From positions 2,356,001-2,420,000 of the forward strand of contig NC_135032.1 of assembly GCF_051020975.1 (NCBI RefSeq): a stretch of 64,000 nucleotides of DNA, in the 5' to 3' direction. Shown piece after piece: positions 8,050 through 21,895 of the stretch. Numbering within the stretch: the stretch's first letter is position 1; every line of letters starts with the position of its first letter. The position numbers were made by a program, and so were the translations under genes. Origin of the DNA: Osmia lignaria lignaria (Eukaryota > Arthropoda > Insecta > Hymenoptera > Megachilidae). Below the pieces are notes generated by a model. It had not been told where the DNA came from and searched no databases. It worked only from the letters and a program-made list of their open reading frames with translations.

Positions 8050-11000
8050 ACATTTTGCCATAGCTCGCTTCGTTTCCGAGATATATGCAGATTTATCTCA
8101 AGGGAAGGGGCCTGACGGACATATTTCGAGATATTTCTTCTTCTTGTTGTTCTTCTTCTGCACAGCTAAACTGGAAGTGGCATTTCCAGCTCGCAATAGT
8201 GCAGAGTTATCTGAAAGAAAGGGGCCACGGTGTTTCTGTATCTCTATTATGTTGGTGCGGCTTCGGAACTTTTAAATATCTTGATATATCTCGAAAACTA
8301 CGCTTCTGATCAAAAAATATCATAGAACATAAATTGTAGGAAACATAATTCTCTACAAAAAAGGTCTCTTAACATTTTGCCATAGCTCGCTTCGCTTCCG
8401 AGATATATGCAGATTTATCTCAAGGGAAGGGGCCTGACGGACATATTTCGAGATATTTCTTCTTCTTGTTGTTCTTCTTCTGCACAGCTAAGCTGGAAGT
8501 GGCATTTGCAGCTCGCAATAGTGCAGAGTTATCTCAAAGAAAGGGGCCACGGTGTTTCTGTATCTCTATTATGTTGGTGCGGCTTCGGAACGTTTAAATA
8601 TCTTGATATATCTCGAGAACTACGCATCTGATCAAATAATATCATAGAACATAAAAAGTAGGAAACTTAATTCTCCACAAATAAGGTCTCTTAACATTTT
8701 GCCATAGCTCGCTTCGTTTCCGAGAAATTTGCAGATTTATCTCAAGGGAAGGGGCCTGACGGACATATTTCGAGATATTTCATCTTCTTGTCGGTCTTCT
8801 TCTGCACAGCTAAGCTGGAAGTGGCATTTGCAGCTCGCAATAGTGCAGAGTTATCTCGAAGAAAGGGGCCACGGTGTTTCTGTATCTCTATTATGTTGGT
8901 GCGGCTTCGGATCTTTTAAACATCTCGATATATCTCGAAAACTACGCTTCTGATCAAAAAATATCATAGAACGTAAATTGTGGGAAACATAATTCTCTAC
9001 AAAAAATGTCTCTTAACATTTTGCCATAGCTCGCTTCGTTTCCGAGATATTTGCAGATTTATCACAAGGGAAGGGGTCTGACGGACATATTTCGAGATAT
9101 TTCTTCTTCTTGTTGTTCTTCTTCTGCACAGCTAAACTGGAAGTGTCATTTCCAGCTCGCAGTAGTGCCGAGTTATCTCAAAGAAAGGGGCCACGGTGTT
9201 TCTGTATCTCTATTATGTTGGTGCGGCTTCGGAACTTTTAAATATCTTGATATATCTCGACAACTACGCATCTGATCAAAAAATATCATAGAACATAAAA
9301 AGTAGAAAACTTAATTCTCTACAGAAAAGGTCTCTCAACATTTTGCCATAGCTCGCTTCGTTTCCGAGATATATGCAGATTTATCTCAAGGGAAGGGGCC
9401 TGACGGACATATTTCGAGATATTTCTTCTTCTTGTTGTTCTTCTTCTGCACAGCTAAACTGGAAGTGGCATTTCCAGCTCGCAATAGTGCAGAGTTATCT
9501 GAAAGAAAGGGGCCACGGTGTTTCTGTATCTCTATTATGTTGGTGCGGCTTCGGAACTTTTAAATATCTTGATATATCTCGAAAACTACGCTTCTGATCA
9601 AAAAATATCATAGAACATAAATTGTAGGAAACATAATTCTCTACAAAAAAGGTCTCTTAACATTTTGCCATAGCTCGCTTCGCTTCCGAGATATATGCAG
9701 ATTTATCTCAAGGGAAGGGGCCTGACGGACATATTTCGAGATATTTCTTCTTCTTGTTGTTCTTCTTCTGCACAGCTAAGCTGGAAGTGGCATTTGCAGC
9801 TCGCAATAGTGCAGAGTTATCTCAAAGAAAGGGGCCAAGGTGTTTCTGTATCTCTATTATGTTGGTGCGGCTTCGGAACTTTTAAATATCTTGATATATC
9901 TCGAGAACTACGCATCTGATCAAATGATATCATAGAACATAAAAAGTAGAAAACTTAATTCTCTACAAAAAAGGTCTCTCAACATTTTGCCATAGCTCGC
10001 TTCGTTTCCGAGATATATGCAGATTTATCTCAAGGGAAGGGGCCTGACGGACATATTTCGAGATATTTCTTCTTCTTGTTGTTCTTCTTCTGCACAGCTA
10101 AACTGGAAGTGGCATTTCCAGCTCGCAATAGTGCAGAGTTATCTGAAAGAAAGGGGCCACGGTGTTTCTGTATCTCTATTATGTTGGTGCGGCTTCGGAA
10201 CTTTTAAATATCTTGATATATCTCGAAAACTACGCTTCTGATCAAAAAATATCATAGAACATAAATTGTAGGAAACATAATTCTCTACAAAAAAGGTCTC
10301 TTAACATTTTGCCATAGCTCGCTTCGCTTCCGAGATATATGCAGATTTATCTCAAGGGAAGGGGCCTGACGGACATATTTCGAGATATTTCTTCTTCTTG
10401 TTGTTCTTCTTCTGCACAGCTAAGCTGGAAGTGGCATTTGCAGCTCGCAATAGTGCAGAGTTATCTCAAAGAAAGGGGCCACGGTGTTTCTGTATCTCTA
10501 TTATGTTGGTGCGGCTTCGGAACTGTTAAATATCTTGATATATCTCGAGAGCTACGCATCCGATCAAAAAATATCATGGAACATAGAAAGTAGGAAACTT
10601 AATTCTCTACAAAAAAGGTCTCTTAACATTTTGCCATAGCTCGCTTCGTTTCCAAGATACTTGCAGATTTATCTCAAGGGAAGGGGCGTGACGGACATAT
10701 TTCGAGATATTTCTTCTTCTTGTTGTTCTTCTTCTGCAGAGCTAAACTGAGGGTGGCATTTCCAGCTCGCAGTAGTGCCGAGTTATCTGAAAGAAAGGGG
10801 CCACGGTGTTTCTGTATCTCTATTATGTTGGTGCGGCTTCGGAACTTTTAAATATCTTGATATATCTCGACAACTACGCTTCTGATCAAAAAATATCATA
10901 GAACATAAATTGTAGGAAACATAATTCTCTACAAAAAAGGTCTCTTAACATTTTGCCATAGCTCGCTTCGCTTCCGAGATATATGCAGATTTATCTCAAG

Positions 11001-12879
11001 GGAAGGGGCCTGACGGACATATTTCGAGATATTTCTTCTTCTTGTTGTTCTTCTTCTGCACAGCTAAGCTGGAAGTGGCATTTGCAGCTCGCAATAGTGC
11101 AGAGTTATCTCAAAGAAAGGGGCCACGGTGTTTCTGTATCTCTATTATGTTTGTGCGGCTTCGGAACTTTTAAATATCTTGATATATCTCGAGAACTACG
11201 CATCTGATCAAATAATATCATACAACATAAAAAGTAGGAAACTTAATTCTCCACAAATAAGGTCTCTTAACATTTTGCCATAGCTCGCTTCGTTTCCGAG
11301 ATATTTGCAGATTTATCTCAAGGGAAGGGGCCTGACGGACATATTTCGAGATATTTCTTCTTCTTGTTGGTCTTCTTCTGCACAGCTAAGCTGGAAGTGG
11401 CATTTGCAGCTCGCAATAGTGCAGAGTTATCTCGAAGAAAGGGGCCACGGTGTTTCTGTATCTCTATTATGTTGGTGCGGCTTCGGATCTTTTAAATATC
11501 TCGATATATCTCGAAAACTACGCTTCTGATCAAAAAATATCATAGAACGTAAATTGTGGGAAACATAATTCTCTACAAAAAAGGTCTCTTAACATTTTGC
11601 CATAGCTCGCTTCGCTTCCGAGATATATGCAGATTTATCTCAAGGGAAGGGGCCTGACGGACATATTTCGAGATATTTCTTCTTCTTGTTGTTCTTCTTC
11701 TGCACAGCTAAGCTGGAAGTGGCATTTGCAGCTCGCAATAGTGCAGAGTTATCTCAAAGAAAGGGGCCACGGTGTTTCTGTATCTCTATTATGTTGGTGC
11801 GGCTTCGGAACTTTTAAATATCTTGATATATCTCGAGAACTACGCATCTGATCAAATAATATCATAGAACATAAAAAGTAGGAAACTTAATTCTCCACAA
11901 ATAAGGTCTCTTAACATTTTGCCATAGCTCGCTTCGTTTCCGAGATATTTGCAGATTTATCTCAAGGGAAGGGGCCTGACGGACATATTTCGAGATATTT
12001 CTTCTTCTTGTTGGTCTTCTTCTGCACAGCTAAGCTGGAAGTGGCATTTGCAGCTCGCAATAGTGCAGAGTTATCTCGAAGAAAGGGGCCACGGTGTTTC
12101 TGTATCTCTATTATGTTGGTGCGGCTTCGGATCTTTTAAATATCTCGATATATCTCGAAAACTACGCTTCTGATCAAAAAATATCATAGAACATAAATTG
12201 TAGGAAACATAATTCTCTACAAAAAAGGTCTCTTAACATTTTGCCATAGCTCGCTTCGTTTCCGAGATATATGCAGATTTATCTCAAGGGAAGGGGCCTG
12301 ACCGACATATTTCGAGATATTTCTTCTTCTTGTTGTTCTTCTTCTGCACAGCTAAGCTGGAAGTGGCATTTGCAGCTCGCAATAGTGCAGAGTTATCTCA
12401 AAGAAAGGGGCCACGGTGTTTCTGTATCTCTATTATGTTGGTGCGGCTTCGGAACTTTTAAATATCTTGATATATCTCGAGAACTACGCATCTGATCAAA
12501 TAATATCATAGAACATAAAAAGTAGGAAACTTAATTCTCCACAAATAAGGTCGCTTAACATTTTGCCATAGCTCGCTTCGTTTCCGAGATATTTGCAGAT
12601 TTATCTCAAGGGAAGGGGCCTGACGGACATATTTCGAGATATTTCTTCTTCTTGTTGGTCTTCTTCTGCACAGCTAAGCTGGAAGTGGCATTTGCAGCTC
12701 GCAATAGTGCAGAGTTATCTCGAAGAAAGGGGCCACGGTGTTTCTGTATCTCTATTATGTTGGTGCGGCTTCGGATCTTTTAAATATCTCGATATATCTC
12801 GAAAACTACGCTTCTGATCAAAAAATATCATACAACGTAAATTGTGGGAAACATAATTCTCTACAAAAAAGGTCTCTTA
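8050..12879 (+). repeat. Region II, units 26-40: two-unit alternations
   Basis: Units 26-27, 30-31 and 32-33 are N2-A pairs; units 35-40 are A-W-A-W-A-W. The period is 644 bp. A units have ATATATGCAG and usually CTTCGCTTCC and CTCCACAAATAAGG; W units have TTGGTCTTC. Unit 28 (8694-9015) is W-like with TCGGTCTTC and KHLDIS in translation. Unit 34 (10626-10947) carries CTGAGGGTGG with an in-frame TGA, shared only with unit 180. Confidence 0.85.
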
Positions 12880-12914
12880 ACATTTTGCCATAGCTCGCTT
12901 CGTTTCCGAGATAT

Positions 12915-13169
12915 TTGCAGATTTATCTCAAGGGAAGGGGTCTGACGGACATATTTCGAGATATTTCTTCTTCTTGTTGTTCTTCTTCTGCACAGCTAAG
13001 CTGGAAGTGGCATTTGCAGCTCGCAATAGTGCAGAGTTATCTCAAAGAAAGGGGCCACGGTGTTTCTGTATCTCTATTATGTTGGTGCGGCTTCGGAACT
13101 TTTAAATATCTTGATATATCTCGAGAACTACGCATCCGATCAAAAAATATCATAGAACATAAAAAGTAG
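12915..13169 (+). other. Extended 84-codon form of the frame (class E), non-coding
   Basis: In class E units the TGA is changed by ATCTGATC to ATCCGATC, and the frame runs ten codons further to a TAG in AAAAAGTAGG. The same form occurs, for example, in units 45, 52, 56, 63, 68, 74, 78, 79 and 83, and on other backgrounds in units 33, 96, 103, 120, 158, 171 and 176. It is a useful marker of copy history, not evidence of a protein. Confidence 0.8.
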
Positions 13170-13523
13170 GAAACTTAATTCTCTACAAAAAAGGTCTCTT
13201 AACATTTTGCCATAGCTCGCTTCGTTTCCGAGATATTTGCAGATTTATCTCAAGGGAAGGGGCCTGACGGACATATTTCGAGATATTTCTTCTTCTTGTT
13301 GTTCTTCTTCTGCACAGCTAAGCTGGAAGTGGCATTTGCGGCTCGCACTAGTGCAGAGTTATCTCAAAGAAAGGGGCCACGGTGTTTCTGTATCTCTATT
13401 ATGTTGGTGCGGCTTCGGAACTTTTGAATATCTCGATATATCTCGAAAACTACGCTTCTGATCAAAAAATATCATAGAACATAAATTGTAGGAAACATAA
13501 TTCTCTACAAAAAAGGTCTCTTA

Positions 13524-15777
13524 ACATTTTGCCATAGCTCGCTTCGTTTCCGAGATATTTGCAGATTTATCTCAAGGGAAGGGGCCTAACGGACATATTT
13601 CGTGATATTTCTTCTTCTTGTTGTTCTTCTTCTGCACAGCTAAGCTGGAAGTGGCATTTGCAGCTCGCATTAGTGCAGAGTTATCTCAAAGAAAGGGGCC
13701 ACGGTGTTTCTGTATCTCTATTATGTTGGTGCGGCTTCGGAACTTTTAAATATCTTGATATATCTCGAGAACTACGCATCTGATCAAATAATATCATAGA
13801 ACATAAAAAGTAGGAAACTTAATTCTCCACAAATAAGGTCTCTTAACATTTTGCCATAGCTCGCTTCGTTTCCGAGATATTTGCAGATTTATCTCAAGGG
13901 AAGGGGCCTGACGGACATATTTCGAGATATTTCTTCTTCTTGTTGGTCTTCTTCTGCACAGCTAAGCTGGAAGTGGCATTTGCAGCTCGCAATAGTGCAG
14001 AGTTATCTCGAAGAAAGGGGCCACGGTGTTTCTGTATCTCTATTATGTTGGTGCGGCTTCGGATCTTTTAAATATCTCGATATATCTCGAAAACTACGCT
14101 TCTGATCAAAAAATATCATACAACGTAAATTGTGGGAAACATAATTCTCTACAAAAAAGGTCTCTTAACATTTTGCCATAGCTCGCTTCGTTTCCGAGAT
14201 ATTTGCAGATTTATCTCAAGGGAACGGGTCTGACGGACATATTTCGAGATATTTCTTCTTCTTGTTGTTCTTCTTCTGCACAGCTAAGCTGGAAGTGGCA
14301 TTTGCAGCTCGCAATAGTGCAGAGTTATCTCAAAGAAAGGGGCCACGGTGTTTCTGTATCTCTATTATGTTGGTGCGGCTTCGGAACTTTTAAATATCTT
14401 GATATATCTCGAGAACTACGCATCCGATCAAAAAATATCATAGAACATAAAAAGTAGGAAACTTAATTCTCTACAAAAAAGGTCTCTTAACATTTTGCCA
14501 TAGCTCGCTTCGTTTCCGAGATATTTGCAGATTTATCTCGAGGGAAGGGGCCTGACGGACATATTTCGAGATATTTCTTCTTCTTGTTGTTCTTCTTCTG
14601 CACAGCTAAGCTGGACGTGGCATTTACAGCTCGCAATAGTGCAGAGTTATCTCAAAGAAAGGGGCCACGGTGTTTCTGTATCTCTATTATGTTGGTGCGG
14701 CTTCGGAACTTTTAAATATCTTTATATATCTCGAGAACTACGCATCTGATCAAAAAATATCATGGAACATAAAAAGTAGGAAACTTAATTCTCTACAAAA
14801 AAGGTCTCTTAACATTTTGCCATAGCTCGCTTCGTTTCCGAGATATTTGCAGATTTATCTCAAGGGAAGGGGCCTGACGGACATATTTCGAGATATTTCT
14901 TCTTCTTGTTGTTCTTCTTCTGCACAGCTAAGCTGGAAGTGGCATTTGCGGCTCGCACTAGTGCAGAGTTATCTCAAAGAAAGGGGCCACGGTGTTTCTG
15001 TATCTCTATTATGTTGGTGCGGCTTCGGAACTTTTAAATATCTCGATATATCTCGAAAACTACGCTTCTGATCAAAAAATATCATAGAACATAAATTGTA
15101 GGAAACATAATTCTCTACAAAAAAGGTCTCTTAACATTTTGCCATAGCTCGCTTCGTTTCCGAGATATATGCAGATTTATCTCAAGGGAAGGGGCCTGAC
15201 GGACATATTTCGAGATATTTCTTCTTCTTGTTGTTCTTCTTCTGCACAGCTAAGCTGGAAGTGGCATTTGCAGCTCGCAATAGTGCAGAGTTATCTCAAA
15301 GAAAGGGGCCACGGTGTTTCTGTATCTCTATTATGTTGGTGCGGCTTCGGAACTTTTAAATATCTTGATATATCTCGAGAACTACGCATCTGATCAAATA
15401 ATATCATACAACATAAAAAGTAGGAAACTTAATTCTCCACAAATAAGGTCTCTTAACATTTTGCCATAGCTCGCTTCGTTTCCGAGATATTTGCAGATTT
15501 ATCTCAAGGGAAGGGGCCTGACGGACATATTTCGAGATATTTCTTCTTCTTGTTGGTCTTCTTCTGCACAGCTAAGCTGGAAGTGTCATTTGCAGCTCGC
15601 AATAGTGCAGAGTTATCTCGAAGAAAGGGGCCACGGTGTTTCTGTATCTCTATTATGTTGGTGCGGCTTCGGATCTTTTAAATATCTCGATATATCTCGA
15701 AAACTACGCTTCTGATCAAAAAATATCATACAACGTAAATTGTGGGAAACATAATTCTCTACAAAAAAGGTCTCTTA
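13524..15777 (+). repeat. Seven-unit block L-W-E-G-R-A-W, copy 1 (units 43-49)
   Basis: Matches units 61-67 (19320-21573) at 18 units (5796 bp). Unit 46 shares ATCTTTATAT and CATGGAAC with unit 64; unit 48 shares ATATATGCAG with unit 66. Private changes include AAGTGTCATT in unit 49 and GGAACGGGTC in unit 45. The match ends where unit 50 is Q but unit 68 is E. Confidence 0.85.
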
Positions 15778-18031
15778 ACATTTTGCCATAGCTCGCTTCG
15801 CTTCCGAGATATTTGCAGATTTATCTCGAGGGAAGGGGCCTGACGGACATATTTCGAGATATTTCTTCTTCTTGTTGTTCTTCTTCTGCACAGCTAAGCT
15901 GGAAGTGGCATTTGCAGCTCGCAATAGTGCAGAGTTATCTCAAAGAAAGGGGCCAAGGTGTTTCTGTATCTCTATTATGTTGGTGCGGCTTCGGAACTTT
16001 TAAATATCTTGATATATCTCGAGAACTACGCATCTGATCAAATAATATCATAGAACATAAAAAGTAGGAAACTTAATTCTCCACAAATAAGGTCTCTTAA
16101 CATTTTGCCATAGCTCGCTTCGTTTCCGAGATATTTGCAGATTTATCTCAAGGGAAGGGGCCTGACGGACATATTTCGAGATATTTCTTCTTCTTGTTGG
16201 TCTTCTTCTGCACAGCTAAGCTGGAAGTGGCATTTGCAGCTCGCAATAGTGCAGAGTTATCTCGAAGAAAGGGGCCACGGTGTTTCTGTATCTCTATTAT
16301 GTTGGTGCGGCTTCGGATCTTTTAAATATCTCGATATATCTCGAAAACTACGCTTCTGATCAAAAAATATCATACAACGTAAATTGTGGGAAACATAATT
16401 CTCTACAAAAAAGGTCTCTTAACATTTTGCCATAGCTCGCTTCGTTTCCGAGATATTTGCAGATTTATCTCAAGGGAAGGGGTCTGACGGACATATTTCG
16501 AGATATTTCTTCTTCTTGTTGTTCTTCTTCTGCACAGCTAAGCTGGAAGTGGCATTTGCAGCTCGCAATAGTGCAGAGTTATCTCAAAGAAAGGGGCCAC
16601 GGTGTTTCTGTATCTCTATTATGTTGGTGCGGCTTCGGAACTTTTAAATATCTTGATATATCTCGAGAACTACGCATCCGATCAAAAAATATCATAGAAC
16701 ATAAAAAGTAGGAAACTTAATTCTCTACAAAAAAGGTCTCTTAACATTTTGCCATAGCTCGCTTCGTTTCCGAGATATTTGCAGATTTATCTCAAGGGAA
16801 GGGGCCTGACGGACATATTTCGAGATATTTCTTCTTCTTGTTGTTCTTCTTCTGCACAGCTAACCTGGAAGTGGCATTTGCGGCTCGCACTAGTGCAGAG
16901 TTATCTCAAAGAAAGGGGCCACGGTGTTTCTGTATCTCTATTATGTTGGTGCGGCTTCGGAACTTTTAAATATCTCGATATATCTCGAAAACTACGCTTC
17001 TGATCAAAAAATATCATAGAACATAAATTGTAGGAAACATAATTCTCTACAAAAAAGGTCTCTTAACATTTTGCCATAGCTCGCTTCGTTTCCGAGATAT
17101 TTGCAGATTTATCTCAAGGGAAGGGGCCTAACGGACATATTTCGTGATATTTCTTCTTCTGGTTGTTCTTCTTCTGCACAGCTAAGCTGGAAGTGGCATT
17201 TGCAGCTCGCATTAGTGCAGAGTTATCTCAAAGAAAGGGGCCACGGTGTTTCTGTATCTCTATTATGTTGGTGCGGCTTCGGAACTTTTAAATATCTTGA
17301 TATATCTCGAGAACTACGCATCTGATCAAATAATATCATAGAACATAAAAAGTAGGAAACTTAATTCTCCACAAATAAGGTCTCTTAACATTTTGCCATA
17401 GCTCGCTTCGTTTCCGAGATATTTGCAGATTTATCTCAAGGGAAGGGGCCTGACGGACATATTTCGAGATATTTCTTCTTCTTGTTGGTCTTCTTCTGCA
17501 CAGCTAAGCTGGAAGTGGCATTTGCAGCTCGCAATAGTGCAGAGTTATCTCGAAGAAAGGGGCCACGGTGTTTCTGTATCTCTATTATGTTGGTGCGGCT
17601 TCGGATCTTTTAAATATCTCGATATATCTCGAAAACTACGCTTCTGATCAAAAAATATCATACAACGTAAATTGTGGGAAACATAATTCTCTACAAAAAA
17701 GGTCTCTTAACATTTTGCCATAGCTCGCTTCGTTTCCGAGATATTTGCAGATTTATCTCAAGGGAAGGGGTCTGACGGACATATTTCGAGATATTTCTTC
17801 TTCTTGTTGTTCTTCTTCTGCACAGCTAAGCTGGAAGTGGCATTTGCAGCTCGCAATAGTGCAGAGTTATCTCAAAGAAAGGGGCCACGGTGTTTCTGTA
17901 TCTCTATTATGTTGGTGCGGCTTCGGAACTTTTAAATATCTTGATATATCTCGAGAACTACGCATCCGATCAAAAAATATCATAGAACATAAAAAGTAGG
18001 AAACTTAATTCTCTACAAAAAAAGTCTCTTA
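15778..18031 (+). repeat. Seven-unit block Q-W-E-R-L-W-E, copy 1 (units 50-56)
   Basis: Matches units 72-78 (22862-25115) at 22 units (7084 bp). The lead unit carries ATCTCGAGGG with GGCCAAGG, a pairing found only in units 50 and 72. Unit 53 has private GCTAACCTGG and unit 54 private CTTCTGGTTG. Confidence 0.85.
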
Positions 18032-19319
18032 ACATTTTGCCATAGCTCGCTTCGTTTCCGAGATATTTGCAGATTTATCTCGAGGGAAGGGGCCTGACGG
18101 ACATATTTCGAGATATTTCTTCTTCTTGTTGTTCTTCTTCTGCACAGCTAAGCTGGACGTGGCATTTACAGCTCGCAATAGTGCAGAGTTATCTCAAAGA
18201 AAGGGGCCACGGTGTTTCTGTATCTCTATTATGTTGGTGCGGCTTCGGAACTTTTAAATATCTTGATATATCTCGAGAACTACGCATCTGATCAAAAAAT
18301 ATCATGGAACATAAAAAGTAGGAAACTTAATTCTCTACAAAAAAGGTCTCTTAACATTTTGCCATAGCTCGCTTCGTTTCCGAGATATTTGCAGATTTAT
18401 CTCAAGGGAAGGGGCCTGACGGACATATTTCGAGATATTTCTTCTTCTTGTTGTTCTTCTTCTGCACAGCTAAGCTGGAAGTGGCATTTGCGGCTCGCAC
18501 TAGTGCAGAGTTATCTCAAAGAAAGGGGCCACGGTGTTTCTGTATCTCTATTATGTTGGTGCGGCTTCGGAACTTTTAAATATCTCGATATATCTCGAAA
18601 ACTACGCTTCTGATCAAAAAATATCATAGAACATAAATTGTAGGAAACATAATTCTCTACAAAAAAGGTCTCTTAACATTTTGCCATAGCTCGCTTCGTT
18701 TCCGAGATATTTGCAGATTTATCTCAAGGGAAGGGGCCTAACGGACATATTTCGTGATATTTCTTCTTCTTGTTGTTCTTCTTCTGCACAGCTAAGCTGG
18801 AAGTGGCATTTGCAGCTCGCATTAGTGCAGAGTTATCTCAAAGAAAGGGGCCACGGTGTTTCTGTATCTCTATTATGTTGGTGCGGCTTCTTAACTTTTA
18901 AATATCTTGATATATCTCGAGAACTACGCATCTGATCAAAAAATATCATAGAACATAGAAAGTAGGAAACTCAATCCTCTACAAAAAAGGTCTCTTAACA
19001 TTTTGCAATAGCTCGCTTCGTTTCCGAGATATTTGCAGATTTATCTCAAGGAAAGGGGCCTGACGGACATATTTCGAGATATTTCTTCTTCTTGTTGTTC
19101 TTCTTCTGCACAGCTAAGCTGGAAGTGGCATTTGCAGCTCGCAATAGTGCAGAGTTATCTCAAAGAAAGGGGCCACGGTGTTTCTGTATCTCTATTATGT
19201 TGGTGCGGCTTCGGAACTTTTAAATGTCTTTATATATCTCGAGAACTACGCATCTGATCAAAAAATATCATAGAACATAAATTGTAGGAAACATAATTCT
19301 CTACAAAAAAGGTCTCTTA
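16422..19319 (+). repeat. Nine-unit block E-R-L-W-E-G-R-F-K, copy 1 (units 52-60)
   Basis: Matches units 79-87 (25116-28013) at 27 units (8694 bp). Shared details include the unit-56 tail AAAAAAAGTC, G with TCTTGATAT rather than TCTTTATAT, the F unit, and K with TTGCAATAG. The tail of unit 60 (AAATTGTAGG) differs from that of unit 87 (AACAAGTAGG), so the match ends inside the last unit. Confidence 0.85.
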
Positions 19320-21573
19320 ACATTTTGCCATAGCTCGCTTCGTTTCCGAGATATTTGCAGATTTATCTCAAGGGAAGGGGCCTAACGGACATATTTCGTG
19401 ATATTTCTTCTTCTTGTTGTTCTTCTTCTGCACAGCTAAGCTGGAAGTGGCATTTGCAGCTCGCATTAGTGCAGAGTTATCTCAAAGAAAGGGGCCACGG
19501 TGTTTCTGTATCTCTATTATGTTGGTGCGGCTTCGGAACTTTTAAATATCTTGATATATCTCGAGAACTACGCATCTGATCAAATAATATCATAGAACAT
19601 AAAAAGTAGGAAACTTAATTCTCCACAAATAAGGTCTCTTAACATTTTGCCATAGCTCGCTTCGTTTCCGAGATATTTGCAGATTTATCTCAAGGGAAGG
19701 GGCCTGACGGACATATTTCGAGATATTTCTTCTTCTTGTTGGTCTTCTTCTGCACAGCTAAGCTGGAAGTGGCATTTGCAGCTCGCAATAGTGCAGAGTT
19801 ATCTCGAAGAAAGGGGCCACGGTGTTTCTGTATCTCTATTATGTTGGTGCGGCTTCGGATCTTTTAAATATCTCGATATATCTCGAAAACTACGCTTCTG
19901 ATCAAAAAATATCATACAACGTAAATTGTGGGAAACATAATTCTCTACAAAAAAGGTCTCTTAACATTTTGCCATAGCTCGCTTCGTTTCCGAGATATTT
20001 GCAGATTTATCTCAAGGGAAGGGGTCTGACGGACATATTTCGAGATATTTCTTCTTCTTGTTGTTCTTCTTCTGCACAGCTAAGCTGGAAGTGGCATTTG
20101 CAGCTCGCAATAGTGCAGAGTTATCTCAAAGAAAGGGGCCACGGTGTTTCTGTATCTCTATTATGTTGGTGCGGCTTCGGAACTTTTAAATATCTTGATA
20201 TATCTCGAGAACTACGCATCCGATCAAAAAATATCATAGAACATAAAAAGTAGGAAACTTAATTCTCTACAAAAAAGGTCTCTTAACATTTTGCCATAGC
20301 TCGCTTCGTTTCGGAGATATTTGCAGATTTATCTCGAGGGAAGGGGCCTGACGGACATATTTCGAGATATTTCTTCTTCTTGTTGTTCTTCTTCTGCACA
20401 GCTAAGCTGGACGTGGCATTTACAGCTCGCAATAGTGCAGAGTTATCTCAAAGAAAGGGGCCACGGTGTTTCTGTATCTCTATTATGTTGGTGCGGCTTC
20501 GGAACTTTTAAATATCTTTATATATCTCGAGAACTACGCATCTGATCAAAAAATATCATGGAACATAAAAAGTAGGAAACTTAATTCTCTACAAAAAAGG
20601 TCTCTTAACATTTTGCCATAGCTCGCTTCGTTTCCGAGATATTTGCAGATTTATCTCAAGGGAAGGGGCCTGACGGACATATTTCGAGATATTTCTTCTT
20701 CTTGTTGTTCTTCTTCTGCACAGCTAAGCTGGAAGTGGCATTTGCGGCTCGCACTAGTGCAGAGTTATCTCAAAGAAAGGGGCCACGGTGTTTCTGTATC
20801 TCTATTATGTTGGTGCGGCTTCGGAACTTTTAAATATCTCGATATATCTCGAAAACTACGCTTCTGATCAAAAAATATCATAGAACATAAATTGTAGGAA
20901 ACATAATTCTCTACAAAAAAGGTCTCTTAACATTTTGCCATAGCTCGCTTCGTTTCCGAGATATATGCAGATTTATCTCAAGGGAAGGGGCCTGACGGAC
21001 ATATTTCGAGATATTTCTTCTTCTTGTTGTTCTTCTTCTGCACAGCTAAGCTGGAAGTGGCATTTGCAGCTCGCAATAGTGCAGAGTTATCTCAAAGAAA
21101 GGGGCCACGGTGTTTCTGTATCTCTATTATGTTGGTGCGGCTTCGGAACTTTTAAATATCTTGATATATCTCGAGAACTACGCATCTGATCAAATAATAT
21201 CATAGAACATAAAAAGTAGGAAACTTAATTCTCCACAAATAAGGTCTCTTAACATTTTGCCATAGCTCGCTTCGTTTCCGAGATATTTGCAGATTTATCT
21301 CAAGGGAAGGGGCCTGACGGACATATTTCGAGATATTTCTTCTTCTTGTTGGTCTTCTTCTGCACAGCTAAGCTGGAAGTGGCATTTGCAGCCCGCAATA
21401 GTGCAGAGTTATCTCGAAGAAAGGGGCCACGGTGTTTCTGTATCTCTATTATGTTGGTGCGGCTTCGGATCTTTTAAATATCTCGATATATCTCGAAAAC
21501 TACGCTTCTGATCAAAAAATATCATACAACGTAAATTGTGGGAAACATAATTCTCTACAAAAAAGGTCTCTTA
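19320..21573 (+). repeat. Seven-unit block L-W-E-G-R-A-W, copy 2 (units 61-67)
   Basis: Second copy of units 43-49. Unit 64 has a private TTTCGGAGAT near its start and unit 67 a private GCAGCCCGC. To the left, unit 60 is K where copy 1 has R, so the left exchange point lies near the unit 60/61 boundary. Confidence 0.85.
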
Positions 21574-21895
21574 ACATTTTGCCATAGCTCGCTTCGTTTC
21601 CGAGATATTTGCAGATTTATCTCAAGGGAAGGGGTCTGACGGACATATTTCGAGATATTTCTTCTTCTTGTTGTTCTTCTTCTGCACAGCTAAGCTGGAA
21701 GTGGCATTTGCAGCTCGCAATAGTGCAGAGTTATCTCAAAGAAAGGGGCCACGGTGTTTCTGTATCTCTATTATGTTGGTGCGGCTTCGGAACTTTTAAA
21801 TATCTTGATATATCTCGAGAACTACGCATCCGATCAAAAAATATCATAGAACATAAAAAGTAGGAAACTTAATTCTCTACAAAAAAGGTCTCTTA

